A stretch of 64,000 nucleotides of DNA from Adiantum capillus-veneris (GCA_014529385.2 CM043955.1:141268640-141332639); one strand, 5' to 3'. Positions 32,868-44,365 are shown, counted from the stretch's first letter. Notes: a model not told the origin generated them from the sequence alone. Program-made: numbers and translations.

Positions 32868-34735
32868 ATGAGACCAGGAACTGGGAATGTAAGTTTAGTA
32901 AGAACCGGAGTGAAAAATTCTTTTAGACATCAACGATTCCCGAACACAGAGCCTATGGGATCAACGGGGTCTACGGCTTCTATGAACACACAAAGGGGCA
33001 GTGCAACACCTGATTTGACTTACACAACTAGAATCCCTCCGACTATTACACGCGATTGAACATAATAACTTGATGAATGTATGGAGGATAGGATACCAGT
33101 TATAGTGCCAAGGGGAGATTATGAGCCTAGAGAGACCACACCAAGAGGACCATGGATGGTGAGGATGGTTGCGGAGTCCAGACGCATGGGAACGTCCTAA
33201 AGGGCAAAGTGTGTACCCAGAAAGTATAGTGGATGGGGAGATCCATATGCTCATGTTTCAATCTTCAAACAAGTGTAGAGGGTGGAGTAGGTAGTTGATT
33301 TCTATACTCAATATGAAGGATTTGGGTTGGCTCTAGAAGGAGCGGCTTTGACCTGGTTTCAACCTTTAAACATCTTGGAATTCCCAAGTATCGAGCAACT
33401 TCTCCCGATAATTTGCTGAGGAATTCTCGAAGAGAGGAATTAAGCATAATATTGTCTCCCAAATCTATGCATTTAGACAAAAGGTGAAGGAAGCCTCACT
33501 TCAATTTAAGCAATACATATAATAATGCCCTGCTAGAGAACTACCTCAAGATGAGAGACTGTCAGTCCTTTTCATAGAAGGATTGAAAAATGACACTCTC
33601 AAACAGGACTTGCACTTAAAGGCATGTGTTACTTTTGAGCAAGTCATGAAAGAAGCGTTGTATTTGGTAGAAAATTGCAAGGCATATGGGGAGGTGATGG
33701 AGGACACAGACCAAGGGATGAGTAGAACCTCTTCAACCACTAGTGAGTCCACAATGAAATTGGGTGGGCCAAACCCAATTGTGCCGGACGTTGATCAAAT
33801 GATCGAGGAGGTGATTAGAAGGATGAACCAAGGAAACATGATGAACCCAAACACACGACAATAGCCCACCAAAAAATATGACACCTGTGGAGGAGATCAT
33901 CCAACTCAGTGGTGCAACCTCGAACAGAGGCCAGGAGTAAATGTACCGCGTGTACTGAAGTGTTGTGCTACTGAACAAAAATGGACAAACCGTGAGACCC
34001 ATGAATGTTTCTATAGTAGAAACTATGTTAGAGAAAGAAAATACAGCCACATGGAGGGAAACAATTACCATTCCCTCCAAGATACCAAGTAGGACAAAAT
34101 AATGCAATCCAAGGGCAGGAAATACCTCAATCTCTAATGGGGCATCAACCTCCTTTACCCCAAGAAAACAGGGCCATGGTAAGGCTTTCAAAACCTATAG
34201 AAGCACCTTCTGATCTGAGTAGGTTCCAAGTAGTTTCATATTGAGAAGATTTAGACAATACCTATGAGAGAGCGTTTGACAAAAATGCATATGCTTCGGA
34301 GGGACAAATTCCATGGATGATTCTGAGGATATGCCAGAATCAACATACATAGCACAACTAATAGAAAGCCATTACTTGGTCAATGAAAATATGCTTATGT
34401 TCATGGCAACCCAGAAGTACAAACCTAGGTGATATCCTCCTAGAATAGTACAACCGATGGGGGCTCCACAAGCTTTTCCACCACTAGTAGGACAACGCTA
34501 TGAATGTGTCACTGATCATTGGGCAAGGAGTTTTCCACACAAAGGAGAGTGTATCAAACATTTTGGATTCTATGATGGGTGCACAAATGATCTTCTCATT
34601 CCACATTGTCCAAAAAACCCTAATAACAAAGGGAAAGCAACCATGAAAAAAATTAGGATTGTGCCAACTCAAGTAGATCAAACACAGAAAACCAACCATT
34701 CCAATAAACACAATAACGAGAGCCCAAGCACATGA
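32868..34735 (+). pseudogene. Element A gag (capsid and nucleocapsid remains)
   Basis: Capsid domain across frames: 'YSGWGDPYAHVSIFKQV', 'FYTQYEGFGLALEGAALTWF', 'RGIKHNIVSQIYAF', then the frame 33583-33864 with 'MKNDTLKQDLHLKACVTFEQ'. This matches gag of Tat/Athila-type elements and, closely, element B 46070-46480. The nucleocapsid is reduced to 'CVTDHWARSF..KGEC' and 'HCPKNPNNKGK', so the CCHC knuckle is broken. More than ten stops. Confidence 0.75.
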
Positions 34736-35570
34736 GGCGGCAAGGAACATCCTAGCCAACCAAACCGAGATAGAAAATTTGTCTGTTAGAATCCCTAGGA
34801 AATCCTGGAAGGCAAAACAAGACAAGATAAAAGCCAAAAGAGAGAAAGAAAAAATTGATTTGGAAACCAAATTACTGCAAACAGAGGAACAATTGAGAAT
34901 GGAAAGGGACCTTAAGGAAAAGGGCAATGTAACAAAACCATCAACAATACCATCGGGAGGATCTCTCTTGGTAGACAAGGTCTTTGAACCCTTGGATGCA
35001 ATCTTGAAAACTTATGAAGCTAGATTAAAGCCCAAAACCAAACCCATAAGGATACGTGGCTAATGTACCCTCACCCAGGGTATGAAAAAGAGAGGTTAAA
35101 GATGTTCAAGGAGCTCATCCAGGCCGCTCAAACCCTTATGGAACCATCGGTTCCGACTGCTCCAAGGACTGAGGTGTTAATGCGTGAAAAATTTCAAGAG
35201 TTAAAGAAGCAAGGGATTGAAGATGGACACCAAAAAGATTTGATAAATGAAACACCTTTGGATACAAAAATGGCATCCAATACAACAGATGGAATGTATT
35301 CACAAGCACCTATGCCAATTCCTGAATTGGAAGAACAATGGCCACAAGATTTGTGGAAGGATATTCAAAACAAAAAATATGGAAGTGTAACACTTCAATC
35401 AGCCCCTATCAAGGAGATTCACCTCGAACATGAGCTCTACCCAAATGATATCCGATCACTCTATGCTGATATAGGTATGGAGATGTCAGAAGATACCAAA
35501 CCTCAATCGTTGAAGACATTACCTTCATTCATTGGCAACCATGAAACCAGATCAAAAGTATAAAAAATAC
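34736..35570 (+). pseudogene. Element A gag-pol linker region
   Basis: Frames 34779-35063 and 35063-35563 overlap by one base (TAATG type). The first is Lys/Glu-rich helical with 'LLVDKVFEPLDAILKTYEAR', matching 'ILVDKIFEPINAALESYQAG' of element B. The second holds 'LYPNDIRSLYADIGMEMS', matching a readable B segment near 48030-48080. Function unknown; conserved between the two elements. Confidence 0.65.
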
Positions 35571-36239
35571 CATCTCAATGAAAATCTAATCCTAAGATGA
35601 TGGATACCAAAACTCTTCATGAGCTGATGTCGTCCCCTATTTGTTGTACACTAACTCTATCAGAGTTAATTCATATTAGACCTCATCTTTGGGAAGAGGT
35701 TGGAAAAAATTTAGAGAAAATAGGGCTGGTAATTCTGTCACCAATTATTATCGAAAAACTAAAACACTGAATAACCAAACCTCAAAACAAACTAAACATG
35801 AACCAGTGTCGGTGAACAAGGTAGGAGACTATTGTGAAGGAGACATAACCTTGCCTATGGAGTATAAAGAACTAAAATTGGTAGCGATAATGGATAGTGT
35901 AGCCGGAATTTCCATAGCCACCAAAGCAATGTGGGGAAAATGGGAAAAACCTACTATAAGAAAACGAGAATGAAACTTCAATTAGCAGATGGGTACCTGG
36001 AGAGACCTATTGGCGTTTTGGAGAAAATCGTAGTAACCTCTTGCAGAATTGCATGTGAACACACATTCGCTATTATGAATTTCAATGAGAGCAGTAATTT
36101 TGATATCATATTGGGCAAACCATTTATGCGTCAGCTCAAAATGTTACAAGATTGGGGTTACGACTATATCTACCTAAGAAACAAGGATGTCACTACGAAG
36201 ATCAGTGTCACGGACCATAGTTATAGAGATGCGGAATGA
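35571..36239 (+). pseudogene. Element A first aspartic protease (active site altered)
   Basis: 'LVAIMDSVAGISIATKAMW' holds the active site, D-S-V-A-G where D-S-G-A-G is expected (element B keeps it). 'TRMKLQLADGYLERPIGVLEKI' is the flap region, and 'FDIILGKPFMRQLKMLQDWG' is the second half (ILG.PF). One frame change at about 35950. It lies upstream of RT, as in other Ty3/gypsy elements. The Gly-to-Val change should abolish activity. Confidence 0.85.
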
Positions 36240-36888
36240 ACCCCAAGAGAGGAATTAAACTCCACAATTGACCAAGAAGAAGAAATGCCTACTTGGCTAC
36301 AAAACAAATCTCACAATTGGACATGTGGAGCTTCTGAGAGTGGTAGTTTGAAAAAAGAAGATTGCATTCATGATAGGTCAGTACAAGACAAGGCATATGT
36401 ACTAGAGCCTTTTTCAAAAGAGATGTTTGAACCTTTTGGTTGGCAGCAGATACTGGCCACTCTTGATGTGTGTGTGAATGAGGTGACCCTAACCAAATTT
36501 TGTGATGAGGAAGGATATGATATCATTCCACTCTAGATGATGAGTGTCAACCTAAGTCCAAAGTTAGAATTGAAAGTCCCTGACATGGAGGGGGTTGGAG
36601 ATTGCCGACGCATAGTGGATGAGATCTTAGTAAGGGACCTTAACCAAACTAAACAGGAAGCATTCCATGACTCCACGGTATAAGATTTTAAAAGACAATG
36701 CGGACAAGGAGGTTTCTAACAGTTCAGATCAGGACTTTAAACGGAAGGATCGACAAGTGATCTACTATGGTTTTCCAAATCAAAATCCTCGAAGATAGCA
36801 AAGATATATGAATAAACACATGAGCAAATGAAACAAGACAAAAGAATATTCAGTACCTCTATTAATTGACAAAACACAATATTTAAGG
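36240..36888 (+). pseudogene. Element A conserved interdomain between protease and RT
   Basis: The frame 36285-36536 reads 'WTCGASESGSLKKEDCIHDR' .. 'FEPFGWQQILATLDVCVNEV' .. 'FCDEEGYDIIPL'. Element B has the same at 48911-49140. Acidic, about 85 residues, no family recognised. It may be a spacer processed by the protease. After 36540 the reading decays. Confidence 0.6.
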
Positions 36889-38100
36889 TTGGTTGAAGCA
36901 ACAGATTTCATTAAAGATGATATATCAAAGAGGTACATAAAACCCGACTCAACGAGAACCAACTTGAAGAAGATGAACAAACAAAAGCCACATACAAAAA
37001 GTATTTTTGAAAAGGCAACAAAGTTATCCAAAACTGAGTGCAAACACAAATACAATGAATTGAAACAAAGTTTGAAAGAATTTTCGACAACAGAGCTGAT
37101 GATGAATCAAGCGATGATAAGTTTGATGCACCTTCACACTACAAAAAGTATACCATTCAAGATAGAAAAATTGTATGCAAAAGCCCAAAAGATCCTAGAA
37201 CTTCATATGATGGGCCTAAAAAAGCCAAATGCATAAACTCAATAGAACCAGGTGAGGAACCTAAACCGGCATACATTGCCATGGACCTCATGGAAGAAGA
37301 AGAGTGGCTTGTGATAGATACACTCAAACGGTATAAATATGTGTTTGCTTGTTTGTACAAAGATCTGAAGGCAATAGATCCAGAGATCTGTCAGCACACG
37401 ATACCCCTCAAAAGTGATGCTAGAACACACAGACAACGTCCTTATACGTACAATGAAACTTTTGCCAAGAAAATTAAGGAGGAGATAGATAAATTGAAGG
37501 ATGTGGAGTTTATCTATGAGATTGAACACACTGATTGGGTGTCCCCAATTGTGGTAGTACCCAAAAAGAATGGTAAGTTGCTAGTCTGTGTGAGCCTCAA
37601 ACAGGTAAATGTTGCCACCATCAAGGACAACTATCCACTACCAATAACAGACCATGTTATTGAGACAGTGAAGGAGGCCTATAGTTTTCTAGATGGGTTC
37701 TCAGGCTACAACCAGTTGACCATAAAACTAGAAGAGCAGCATAAGATAGCTTTTGCAACAGAGTGGGGCATATTTGCATACAAAGTAATGCCTTGCGGCC
37801 TGACCAATGCACCTGCCACTTTTCAAAGACTAATGAGTCATGCATTGAAGGAATATCTCAGACAATTTTTAGAGATATACATGGATGATCTTTGTGTTCA
37901 TAGAAGTGATCACATAATGCACCTAGAGAAAGTCTTCAAAAAGTTCAAAACTTATTGTATTTGCTTAAACCTTAAAAAATGCGTCTTCATGGTAAGACAA
38001 GGTTAAATTTTGAGCAACATTATTTCCAAAAACGGGATTTCCACTGATCAAGAAAAGATACAAATAATTTTCTCAATATCGAGACCAACAAAAATGAAAG
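36889..38100 (+). pseudogene. Element A reverse transcriptase
   Basis: A lysine-rich lead-in, then the frame 37281-38006: 'RQRPYTYNETFAKKIKEEID', 'DWVSPIVVVPKKNGKLLVCV', 'KDNYPLPITDHVIETV', 'SFLDGFSGYNQLTIKLEEQH', '[20 protein letters not shown]', 'EIYMDDLCVH'. The YMDD box is intact. The FLDGFSGYNQ and EWG.FAY.VMP signatures point to the Tat/Athila side of Ty3/gypsy. A frame of 241 codons without a stop is unusual for this region. 'PCGLTNAP' replaces PFGLTNAP. Confidence 0.9.
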
Positions 38101-38620
38101 AAGTGTAGCCATTTATGGTTCATTGTTTGTGGGCAATATAGGTGCTTCATATACATCTATGCTATAATAGCTAAGCCTTTATATGTCCTCATTGCTAAGT
38201 TCGAGTGGACGGAGAATGTGAGCAGGCTTTTCAAAAGTTGAAGTAGGGATTAATCTCTACTCCAATTTTTGAAGCCCCTGATTGGAGCAATATTTTTCAC
38301 GTTCATGATGCATTAGCCTGTGCAATAGGTTGCATATTAGCCCAGCGAGGAGAGATGAAAATGGATTTTACCGTTTGCTACTCTATAGTAGGCAGCTAAA
38401 CAACGCGGAGAAAAATTATACCACTACAAAGAGGGAAGCTCTAGGAATGATATATGCTGTCAAAAAATTTAGACATTGCCTTCTTCCAAACAAGTTCGTT
38501 TTCTTTGTAGACCAGCATGCACTGTTATATCTGGTGAACAAACCTTGCAACACTAGAAGGACTGTTCGTTGGTTTATCCTATTGCCTGAGTTTGATTTCA
38601 TAGTAGTCATAAAAAAGGAC

Positions 38621-38680
<60 letters not shown>

Positions 38681-38700
38681 TAGATCATCTTTCAAGACTG
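38101..38700 (+). pseudogene. Element A RNase H, broken by a CA microsatellite
   Basis: RT tether pieces ('FMVHC', 'AKPLYVLIAKFEWTE' across frames), then 'NVHDALACAIGCILAQ' near 38300 (DAS-type catalytic segment), 'YSRQLNNAEKNYTTTKREAL' (catalytic Glu), 'FVFFVDQHALLYLVNKPCN' (Asp) and 'FDFIVVIKKD', where a (CA)n run adds Thr-His repeats; then 'VDHLSRL' (final Asp). Two frames are used. Confidence 0.82.
38624..38677. repeat. (AC)n microsatellite inside the RNase H gene
   Basis: 27 units in the stretch that normally encodes the short '..K.TH..ADHLSR' link. In frame it codes alternating Thr-His. Confidence 0.95.
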
Positions 38701-38819
38701 TTCCATGGGGAAGCACCTGAAGTTATTGATGATGTTCTTCTAGAATCATACATGTTTAACATTAAAATAGTTCCGAGATGGAGTGAAGAGGTCATCCCTC
38801 TACTTACAATCAGATCATT

Positions 38820-39165
38820 ATAGGTAGAAAGACAACCATCAATAAATATCTAGAGTTTAGCCGGACGACTGTACAAGCACAGTAAGGATGGGATTTTGAG
38901 ACTATGTATATAGCCGGACGAATACAAATATTACATCAAACAGGCTCATATACAATATACGGGGTTTCCCAGTGGGGAAACACAAACATACCAAAGACTA
39001 AAGAGACTAGAGGTCTACTGGAAAAACATGGAAAATGGTGTCCATACTTATGTAAAATCATGTGATATCTGTACAACACAACCTCTAGTGGAGCATGCCA
39101 CCCTGTATCGAGTAGTACAAGCACCCAAATGGAGTACTCACATAGACGACTACTTAAAAGCAAGA
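38820..39165 (+). pseudogene. Element A first (extra) integrase-type zinc-binding domain
   Basis: 'LAGRLYKHSKDGILRLCI', one TAG, 'PDEYKYYIKQAHIQYTGF', 'SGETQTYQRLKRLEVYW', 'VHTYVKSCDICTTQ'. This has the H..(H)..C..C order of an H2C2 domain; the second His is Pro in this copy. It ends with 'WSTHIDDYLKARP', which in other elements opens the linker before the only H2C2 domain. A second H2C2 domain follows at about 39300, so the domain appears doubled. Confidence 0.6.
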
Positions 39166-39913
39166 CCTTCTCAGAGGGATGGGGTAAGGCAAGAATGAGA
39201 ACTGTAGAAGAAGAAGCAAAACATTATTTGTTAATTGCAAACCAACTGTACAGGCGGGGAAAGGACAAACAATTATAATTGTGTGCTACGAAAAGCAAAT
39301 ACTCTTTATCCTAGAATAAGCACACTCAGGCCAGTCAATGGGACATTTCTCTATTGATAAAAGTGCAAAGTTAATACTTCACGCAGGAATATGGTGGCCA
39401 ATGTTGTTTAGGGATGCGGAGGTATATGTCAAAAGATGTGTTGAATGTCAATGCAAAAAATCACCCCTACAAAGAGATGAAATTCCATTATGGCCAATGA
39501 TGGGAGTACACGCCTTTTCCAAATGGGGCATAGACTTTATTGGCCCCATCGTACCTCCTACAAATAGGACGCACGCACAATACATCATAGTAGAAACAGA
39601 TTATATGACCAAATGGGTGGAATCAAAGAAGGAAACACAGAAAAATGATGCACGGACTACGGCTCAGTTACTTTTTGAACATGTCTTTACCAGATACGGT
39701 CTACCCATTGAAATAGTGCGTGATAGAGGAATACACTTTGTGAACAACGTCACTAAAAGCTTACTTGACGAATTCATGGTGATCCATCGCAAATCAGCAC
39801 CATATCACCCACAAGCTAACGAACAAGCCAAAAGTACCAATAAAATCCTATGCAGAGTGCTCACCAAAATAGTGAGTGACTCAAGAAATGATTGGGATCA
39901 AAAGCTATACTAG
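39166..39913 (+). pseudogene. Element A integrase (second zinc-binding domain and core)
   Basis: Linker 'EEEAKHYLLIANQLYRRGKD', then 'AHSGQSMGHFSIDKSAKLIL', 'WWPMLFRDAEVYVKRCVECQ' (complete H..H..C..C). Core: 'KWGIDFIGPIVPP' (first Asp), 'YGLPIEIVRDRGIHFVNNVT' (second Asp), 'YHPQANEQAKSTNKILCRV', where the catalytic Glu is Lys (QAK instead of QAE). The 191-codon frame is otherwise undamaged. The C-terminal integrase part seen in element B is deleted here: the core is followed at once by the second retropepsin-like domain. Confidence 0.87.
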
Positions 39914-40172
39914 TGGATGCTGGGGCAAGAGCAAATGTTGTCACCTACTCCATCTTCATGAAATTAACAAAAGAACCTCTGATGCCAAATACTATGGGTT
40001 TCAAAGTGGCAACAAAGGAACAATGGATAGCCTGGGACTTGTAAATTTACCAATTGTTGTTGATGAAATAGTTTATCCTCATCAATTTCACGTGGTGGAG
40101 GATACAGATCTTAACGAAGCAGTTATTCTGGGAGTACCGTGGATGCGTACCTATAAAGACACACCAAATTGA
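39911..40172 (+). pseudogene. Element A second retropepsin-like domain
   Basis: 'ILVDAGARANVVTYSIFMKL' (D-A-G-A at the active-site position; element B has D-T-G-A) begins three bases past the integrase core. After a frame change come 'VNLPIVVDEIVYPHQFHVVE' and 'AVILGVPWMRTYKD', the ILG.PW half of retropepsins. About 85 residues in all. It is a different protease type from the one upstream of RT (ILG.PW instead of ILG.PF). Confidence 0.7.
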
Positions 40173-40870
40173 CAGGATAATACTCTGCAACTCATGCTCA
40201 ATGACCAATCTTTTGCAACACTATTTGTACAATCAAACTACATATGGGAACCTCTTTGATCAAAACCCGCTCAATCCAATGATGTTCTCAAATGATGGTC
40301 AGGAAGATCTGGGTAAAAAAGTCCATTATGCAAACCCATCTCAAGAAATTATGGATACCCAAAAAAATGGTACTACAAGCTCACCCACAATGCATCAACC
40401 AAAACCAACCGTCAACAAATCACCAAAGACTTTTGTCAAACAAACCAAATCTATTCAATCACATCCTCAACAACCCAAAGAAATCAATTGGATATGGAAA
40501 AAAAACCGACTCGATCACTAAATGACTCGAAACAAAAGTCCACATCAAAGCAGTTTTAGTGGCATTCAAAACAGAGCCTTCAATCAAAAGACAATGCTGT
40601 GTCACAACTTCTAGATGTTACAATCAAAGAATGAGCACGTCTTTTATAGCTAATTTTGTTCGGACCAAGAAGCTTCAAACCTAACCTCATCATCAAAAAC
40701 CACTCAACTTATTGTTCAGAACCCATATCTTGCACAACACTTTGTTACTCCATGCATATCCTCAATTTGCATCATAGAGCCACAATATATGGCTATGCAT
40801 AGACACTTACTTCGTACCCATGCACTTTCACACATGTTCATCTAGGATGACTCACTATTGGAAGGGGGGA
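40173..40870 (+). pseudogene. Element A polyprotein tail
   Basis: Gln/Pro/Lys-rich: 'MHQPKPTVNKSPKTFVKQTK' and 'EINWIWKKNR', then across frames 'QLIVQNPYLAQHF' and 'MAMHRHLLRTHALS'. Element B has 'ELITQDPTLAQHI' and 'TAMHRHNLSIHARS' in the same order. A purine run GGAAGGGGGGAAAA follows at 40859, resembling a polypurine tract although more than 800 bp of leader follow. Function unknown. Confidence 0.55.
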
Positions 40871-41258
40871 AAACACACTAAGATACTCATCATTCTGTAT
40901 ATATTATCTTATTTTCTTTTCCTTTAACACCTTTTTAGAGCTTTCTAACTCTTAGAAGGCATAATCATGAGCCATATTGACAAACTCTAAATACCGGGTT
41001 AAGTTGAGCAAGGAAAGTCAAAATTGACTTTTGAAAGCAAACATCAAAACTTCAAAGCAAGGTCTTCAAACATGGCAAATATGAAAAGGTTTGGCACACG
41101 ATGGATTTTGAGCCAATTTTTAAAGGATCAAAACTGCAGCGCCAAGGCCAATTGTTTCCCAAATATCAAACTGAAGAATGGTTTAAATTGCTGGTGATAT
41201 GAAGAACAAGATATGATAAATGGAGGTAAGTATAAATGGGGCATTCCGGGTAGACAGG

Positions 41259-41509
<251 letters not shown>

Positions 41510-41722
41510 AGCCATAGAAGCATAGAGTTTCTCGCTTTTTTTTCTGCCTGCTGTGACCACCATGGTAGCTTTTACTCCACCAAATTTGACAGGTATGTTC
41601 ATTAACCCTATAAGAACATCTGTGTATGCTCCACACTGCACCAACATTACCAAAATAGCTGATAAGGGTAGATCAAAGTCATAAGTTCTGTAAGTTTTCA
41701 AGGCCAATAGGAAGGCTCAAAA

Positions 41723-41727
41723 CTTAT
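41723..41727 (+). repeat. Target-site duplication of element B, left copy
   Basis: CTTAT, against CTTAC at 60464-60468: four of five bases, one transition. Confidence 0.7.
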
Positions 41728-41944
41728 TGTTAGCCAAGCTAACGCGGACACCATTTTTGGGAGTTCTCCTTGTAAAACAATTATTGTTTTGATAAATTGA
41801 GAATATTGTAACTCCTATTTTCATGGTAAACTTTGTAATTAATGAGCCGGGGCTACAAGCTTCCAGATTGTATCAGCCAGTCAATTCCCAGCTTTGGTAG
41901 AACTCCAAGTTATTAGTTTTGACCACTCAAAAACCTTGGCTAAC

Positions 41945-41953
41945 GTATAAAAG
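41945..41953 (+). promoter_or_regulatory. Element B 5' LTR TATA box
   Basis: GTATAAAAG; the 3' LTR has GTATAAAGG at the same place (about 59776). Transcription would start about 30 bp downstream, so U3 is about 250 bp. Confidence 0.65.
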
Positions 41954-42091
41954 CCAATTTTTGTAAGTTTTTTATAAGTTTTTGGATAAGAAATACACAG
42001 CATGAGCTAACGACGCTCACTTCTCTCCTTCTCGTGCTTCCTACTCCCGCTCCGATTGTCACATTACGAATGCATTTGTTGCATTGCAACT

Positions 42092-42101
42092 GCAGGTAAG
42101 A
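42092..42101 (+). promoter_or_regulatory. Candidate 5' splice site in element B 5' LTR
   Basis: GCAG|GTAAGA matches the plant donor consensus. It is preserved in the 3' LTR (GCAG|GTAAGA, 59911) and a similar donor lies in the element C LTR (31057). Together with acceptors before gag (44959) and before the coiled-coil ORF (55994) it could give a spliced message. Confidence 0.5.
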
Positions 42102-42647
42102 GCTCTACGCATTGATGTAAGCCATTCACAGTATTTCGTAGCTTTTGGCGTCGCTGACCTACGGCCTAATTTCATCATAATTAGGAATTGACACTTTTAA
42201 ATAAAAAACTAAACATAGGCGGGGTATTGGAGCATCATTGCTAAGCATTTAGATGCATTCTGGGTCGAAAATGACTAGGTCAAAAACCCACTGCTCTTAA
42301 TAATCGCGATTTTGGAACTTGACCTAAAGTGGGATTTGAGGCCATAGACATCTGTGCTTATGTCTTATAAACTTTTTCTAGAAGTTTCGTTACGTTTGGA
42401 TGTCATTTGAGGCTATAACGGATGTGATTTGCTTGTCAATGACTGATTGACTTTTGGTGATTTCAGTCACTTGAGTGTAGCTTGAGTTAGATGCGAGTTG
42501 TTAGTTGTTTTTCGAGAAATTGACAACCTCTTGTAGCCTCTATGCACTTGTCAAATCAGCTTTGTCCTATGGTTTGACAAATTAATCGTGATTCTCGGTA
42601 ATACTGTAATAAGATAGGATGGTGAGGTTAGATATGCATCCCACATT

Positions 42648-42665
42648 TGGCACCGCTGCCAGGGA
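42648..42665 (+). promoter_or_regulatory. Element B primer-binding site (Asp-tRNA type)
   Basis: TGGCACCGCTGCCAGGGA two bases after the LTR. It is close to the TGGCGCCGTTGCCGGGGA site used by Tat and Athila elements; the differences are three transitions. Confidence 0.85.
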
Positions 42666-43251
42666 TCAAAGAGAACTAAACTAAGAAAAAAAACGAGCGC
42701 CTTGTGTAGTTCTCCTTTAACTTCCTCTAGGTTTGCCTAGAGTTCAAAACTTTCTTTTAGAAATCGCATAGCTTAAGATTGCCATATTTTGCTGTGTAGA
42801 GATAGCTTGGTACCTTTAGGACTGTAGGATTGTAAATTTAGATTAGGATTTGGAGAATGATTGGTAGAGGAGACAAGTCTTAAGATCAAGACTCTGAAAA
42901 ACATTTAAAAAAAAAAAACACAAGAAAACGAGTGTTTGTGGACACTTTCCACAACCCCATTGCATGAGAAACTAGGAGTAGAGTAAGTAGGCTCTGAGGT
43001 GGATTTCAAAATGTTGCTCTCTCTAAAAATAAAAATAAAATCAAGTGTGAGTTGTTATTGGAAGTTGCAGAATTTCAGGTCTATGGCTAGGAATAGCTTG
43101 AAAAGACTCGAATCCACTCAATCCGGCTGGAGAGTAAGCCTAAGAGTTTTCCAGACCAGTGGGTAAGCTCAAAGACACTTCGAGATAAAAATTTTGAAGA
43201 AGTTGACCAAAACTCAGATTATATATATTTTCTTGACATTTTAGGCCAAAT

Positions 43252-43695
43252 CATTAGGGAAAATTTGGACTCATGAGAGAGGAGTTTGACTTCCTCTCTC
43301 ATGTCCAAAACGGGTGTGCAGTATTTTTTTTTGCAAATCAACTTTAAACTTGCTGGAGATTTGACAGTTAGAATCTACTCTTCAAGCTCTTTCTATTGAT
43401 ATATAGCACGCCATGAGATTCCTCATATTTTGAAAGATTCTAATTTTTATTCTCTTGTGATGTGACAATTCCGTCTAGAATCTAGAGAATAAAAAATAGA
43501 ATCTTTCAAAATATGAGGAATCTCATGGTGTGCTATATATCAATAGAAAGAGCTTGAAGAGTAGATTCTAGTTGCTAAATCTTTGCCAAGTTTAGAGTTG
43601 ATTTGCAAAAATTTTACCGCACGCCCGCTTTGGACATGAGAGAGGAAGTCAAACTCCTTATAAGGCCCCTTTGTGAGTCCAAATTTTCCTTAATG
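43252..43695. mobile_element. Inverted-repeat (MITE-like) element, copy 2
   Basis: The two halves are long inverted repeats of roughly 190 bp with an AT-rich centre: 43373-43456 and 43481-43571 mirror each other almost completely (for example CTCTTTCTATTGATATATAG). Ends read CATTAGGGAAAATTTGGACTCA and, on the other strand, CATTAAGGAAAATTTGGACTCA, as in copy 1 (15235-15740). No ORF survives inspection, since the frames are mirror images. No clear target duplication. Confidence 0.85.
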
Positions 43696-44071
43696 TTAAG
43701 TTTTGACTTGATTTATAGGCTTAAAAAACATCATAAAAAGACTGTCTTTGAGAAAATTGCAAAAAGTCTTCATTTCAAGCCTCAAGTTAATAATTATGAT
43801 TATTAACTTTTTACTCTAAATTGGCCAAGGTTTATACCATTGACTCATTGCATGTGTACAAATAACTTTTGTAAAGGCCCAAAAGATGTGGATCACTAAA
43901 CTGGTAAAAAACTGGATAAAAACTAAAGTTTGTACTGACTTTTTGAATCTTGCTTGTAAATTGGGGAAACATTTATCCAAACTTGTTGAAAATTGATCCA
44001 TAGGCTTATATTGATGTGATAAACATGTGTACATGCTCAGTTGACCAAAAATTTGCAAAAAATTGTCAAAT

Positions 44072-44093
44072 GTAAATAATCGCAATTACTTAC
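44072..44093. repeat. Leader palindrome 1 (first leader of B)
   Basis: GTAAATAAT, centre CGCA, ATTACTTAC; one arm mismatch compared with copy 2. Distance to the next copy 294 bp. Confidence 0.85.
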
Positions 44094-44365
44094 ATAAGTC
44101 CCCCCGTTTTTGAACTTTTTTGACAAAGTTGGCATACCACTAGCTTTACCATGTTGTAATAAGCCCACAAACCAATTGGTAAGATTTGAATGACTGGATT
44201 GAAAATTGTGACTAAAATTGCAAAGTTAGTCTACGGACCGATAATTGATGACCATTTGACCAAAAATTATCCAAACTTGATGAAACTTGGCTAGTGACCT
44301 TAACTTAAGGTGCTTAACAGATCTGTGTCAAAGTTGGGGCAAAAATTTGCAAAAATTTGTCAGAA

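Larger units (their letters stand above)
41728..42645 (+). repeat. Element B 5' LTR (918 bp)
   Basis: TGTTAGCCAAGCTAACG .. CATCCCACA. A TATA box, a pyrimidine-rich stretch and a splice-donor-like site are conserved with the 3' LTR. Contains 'AATAATCGCGATTT' at about 42299, the same core as the leader palindromes. Confidence 0.92.

Noticed and set aside
35571-38700. Endogenous pararetrovirus (protease-RT-RNase H order)
   Set aside because: An integrase with DDE-type core follows and LTRs, priming site and target duplications frame the related element B, so these are Ty3/gypsy retrotransposons.
43603-43806. Short ORF at the end of the second inverted-repeat element
   Set aside because: It overlaps the palindromic arm; the mirror arm gives related frames on the other strand, so coding is unlikely.
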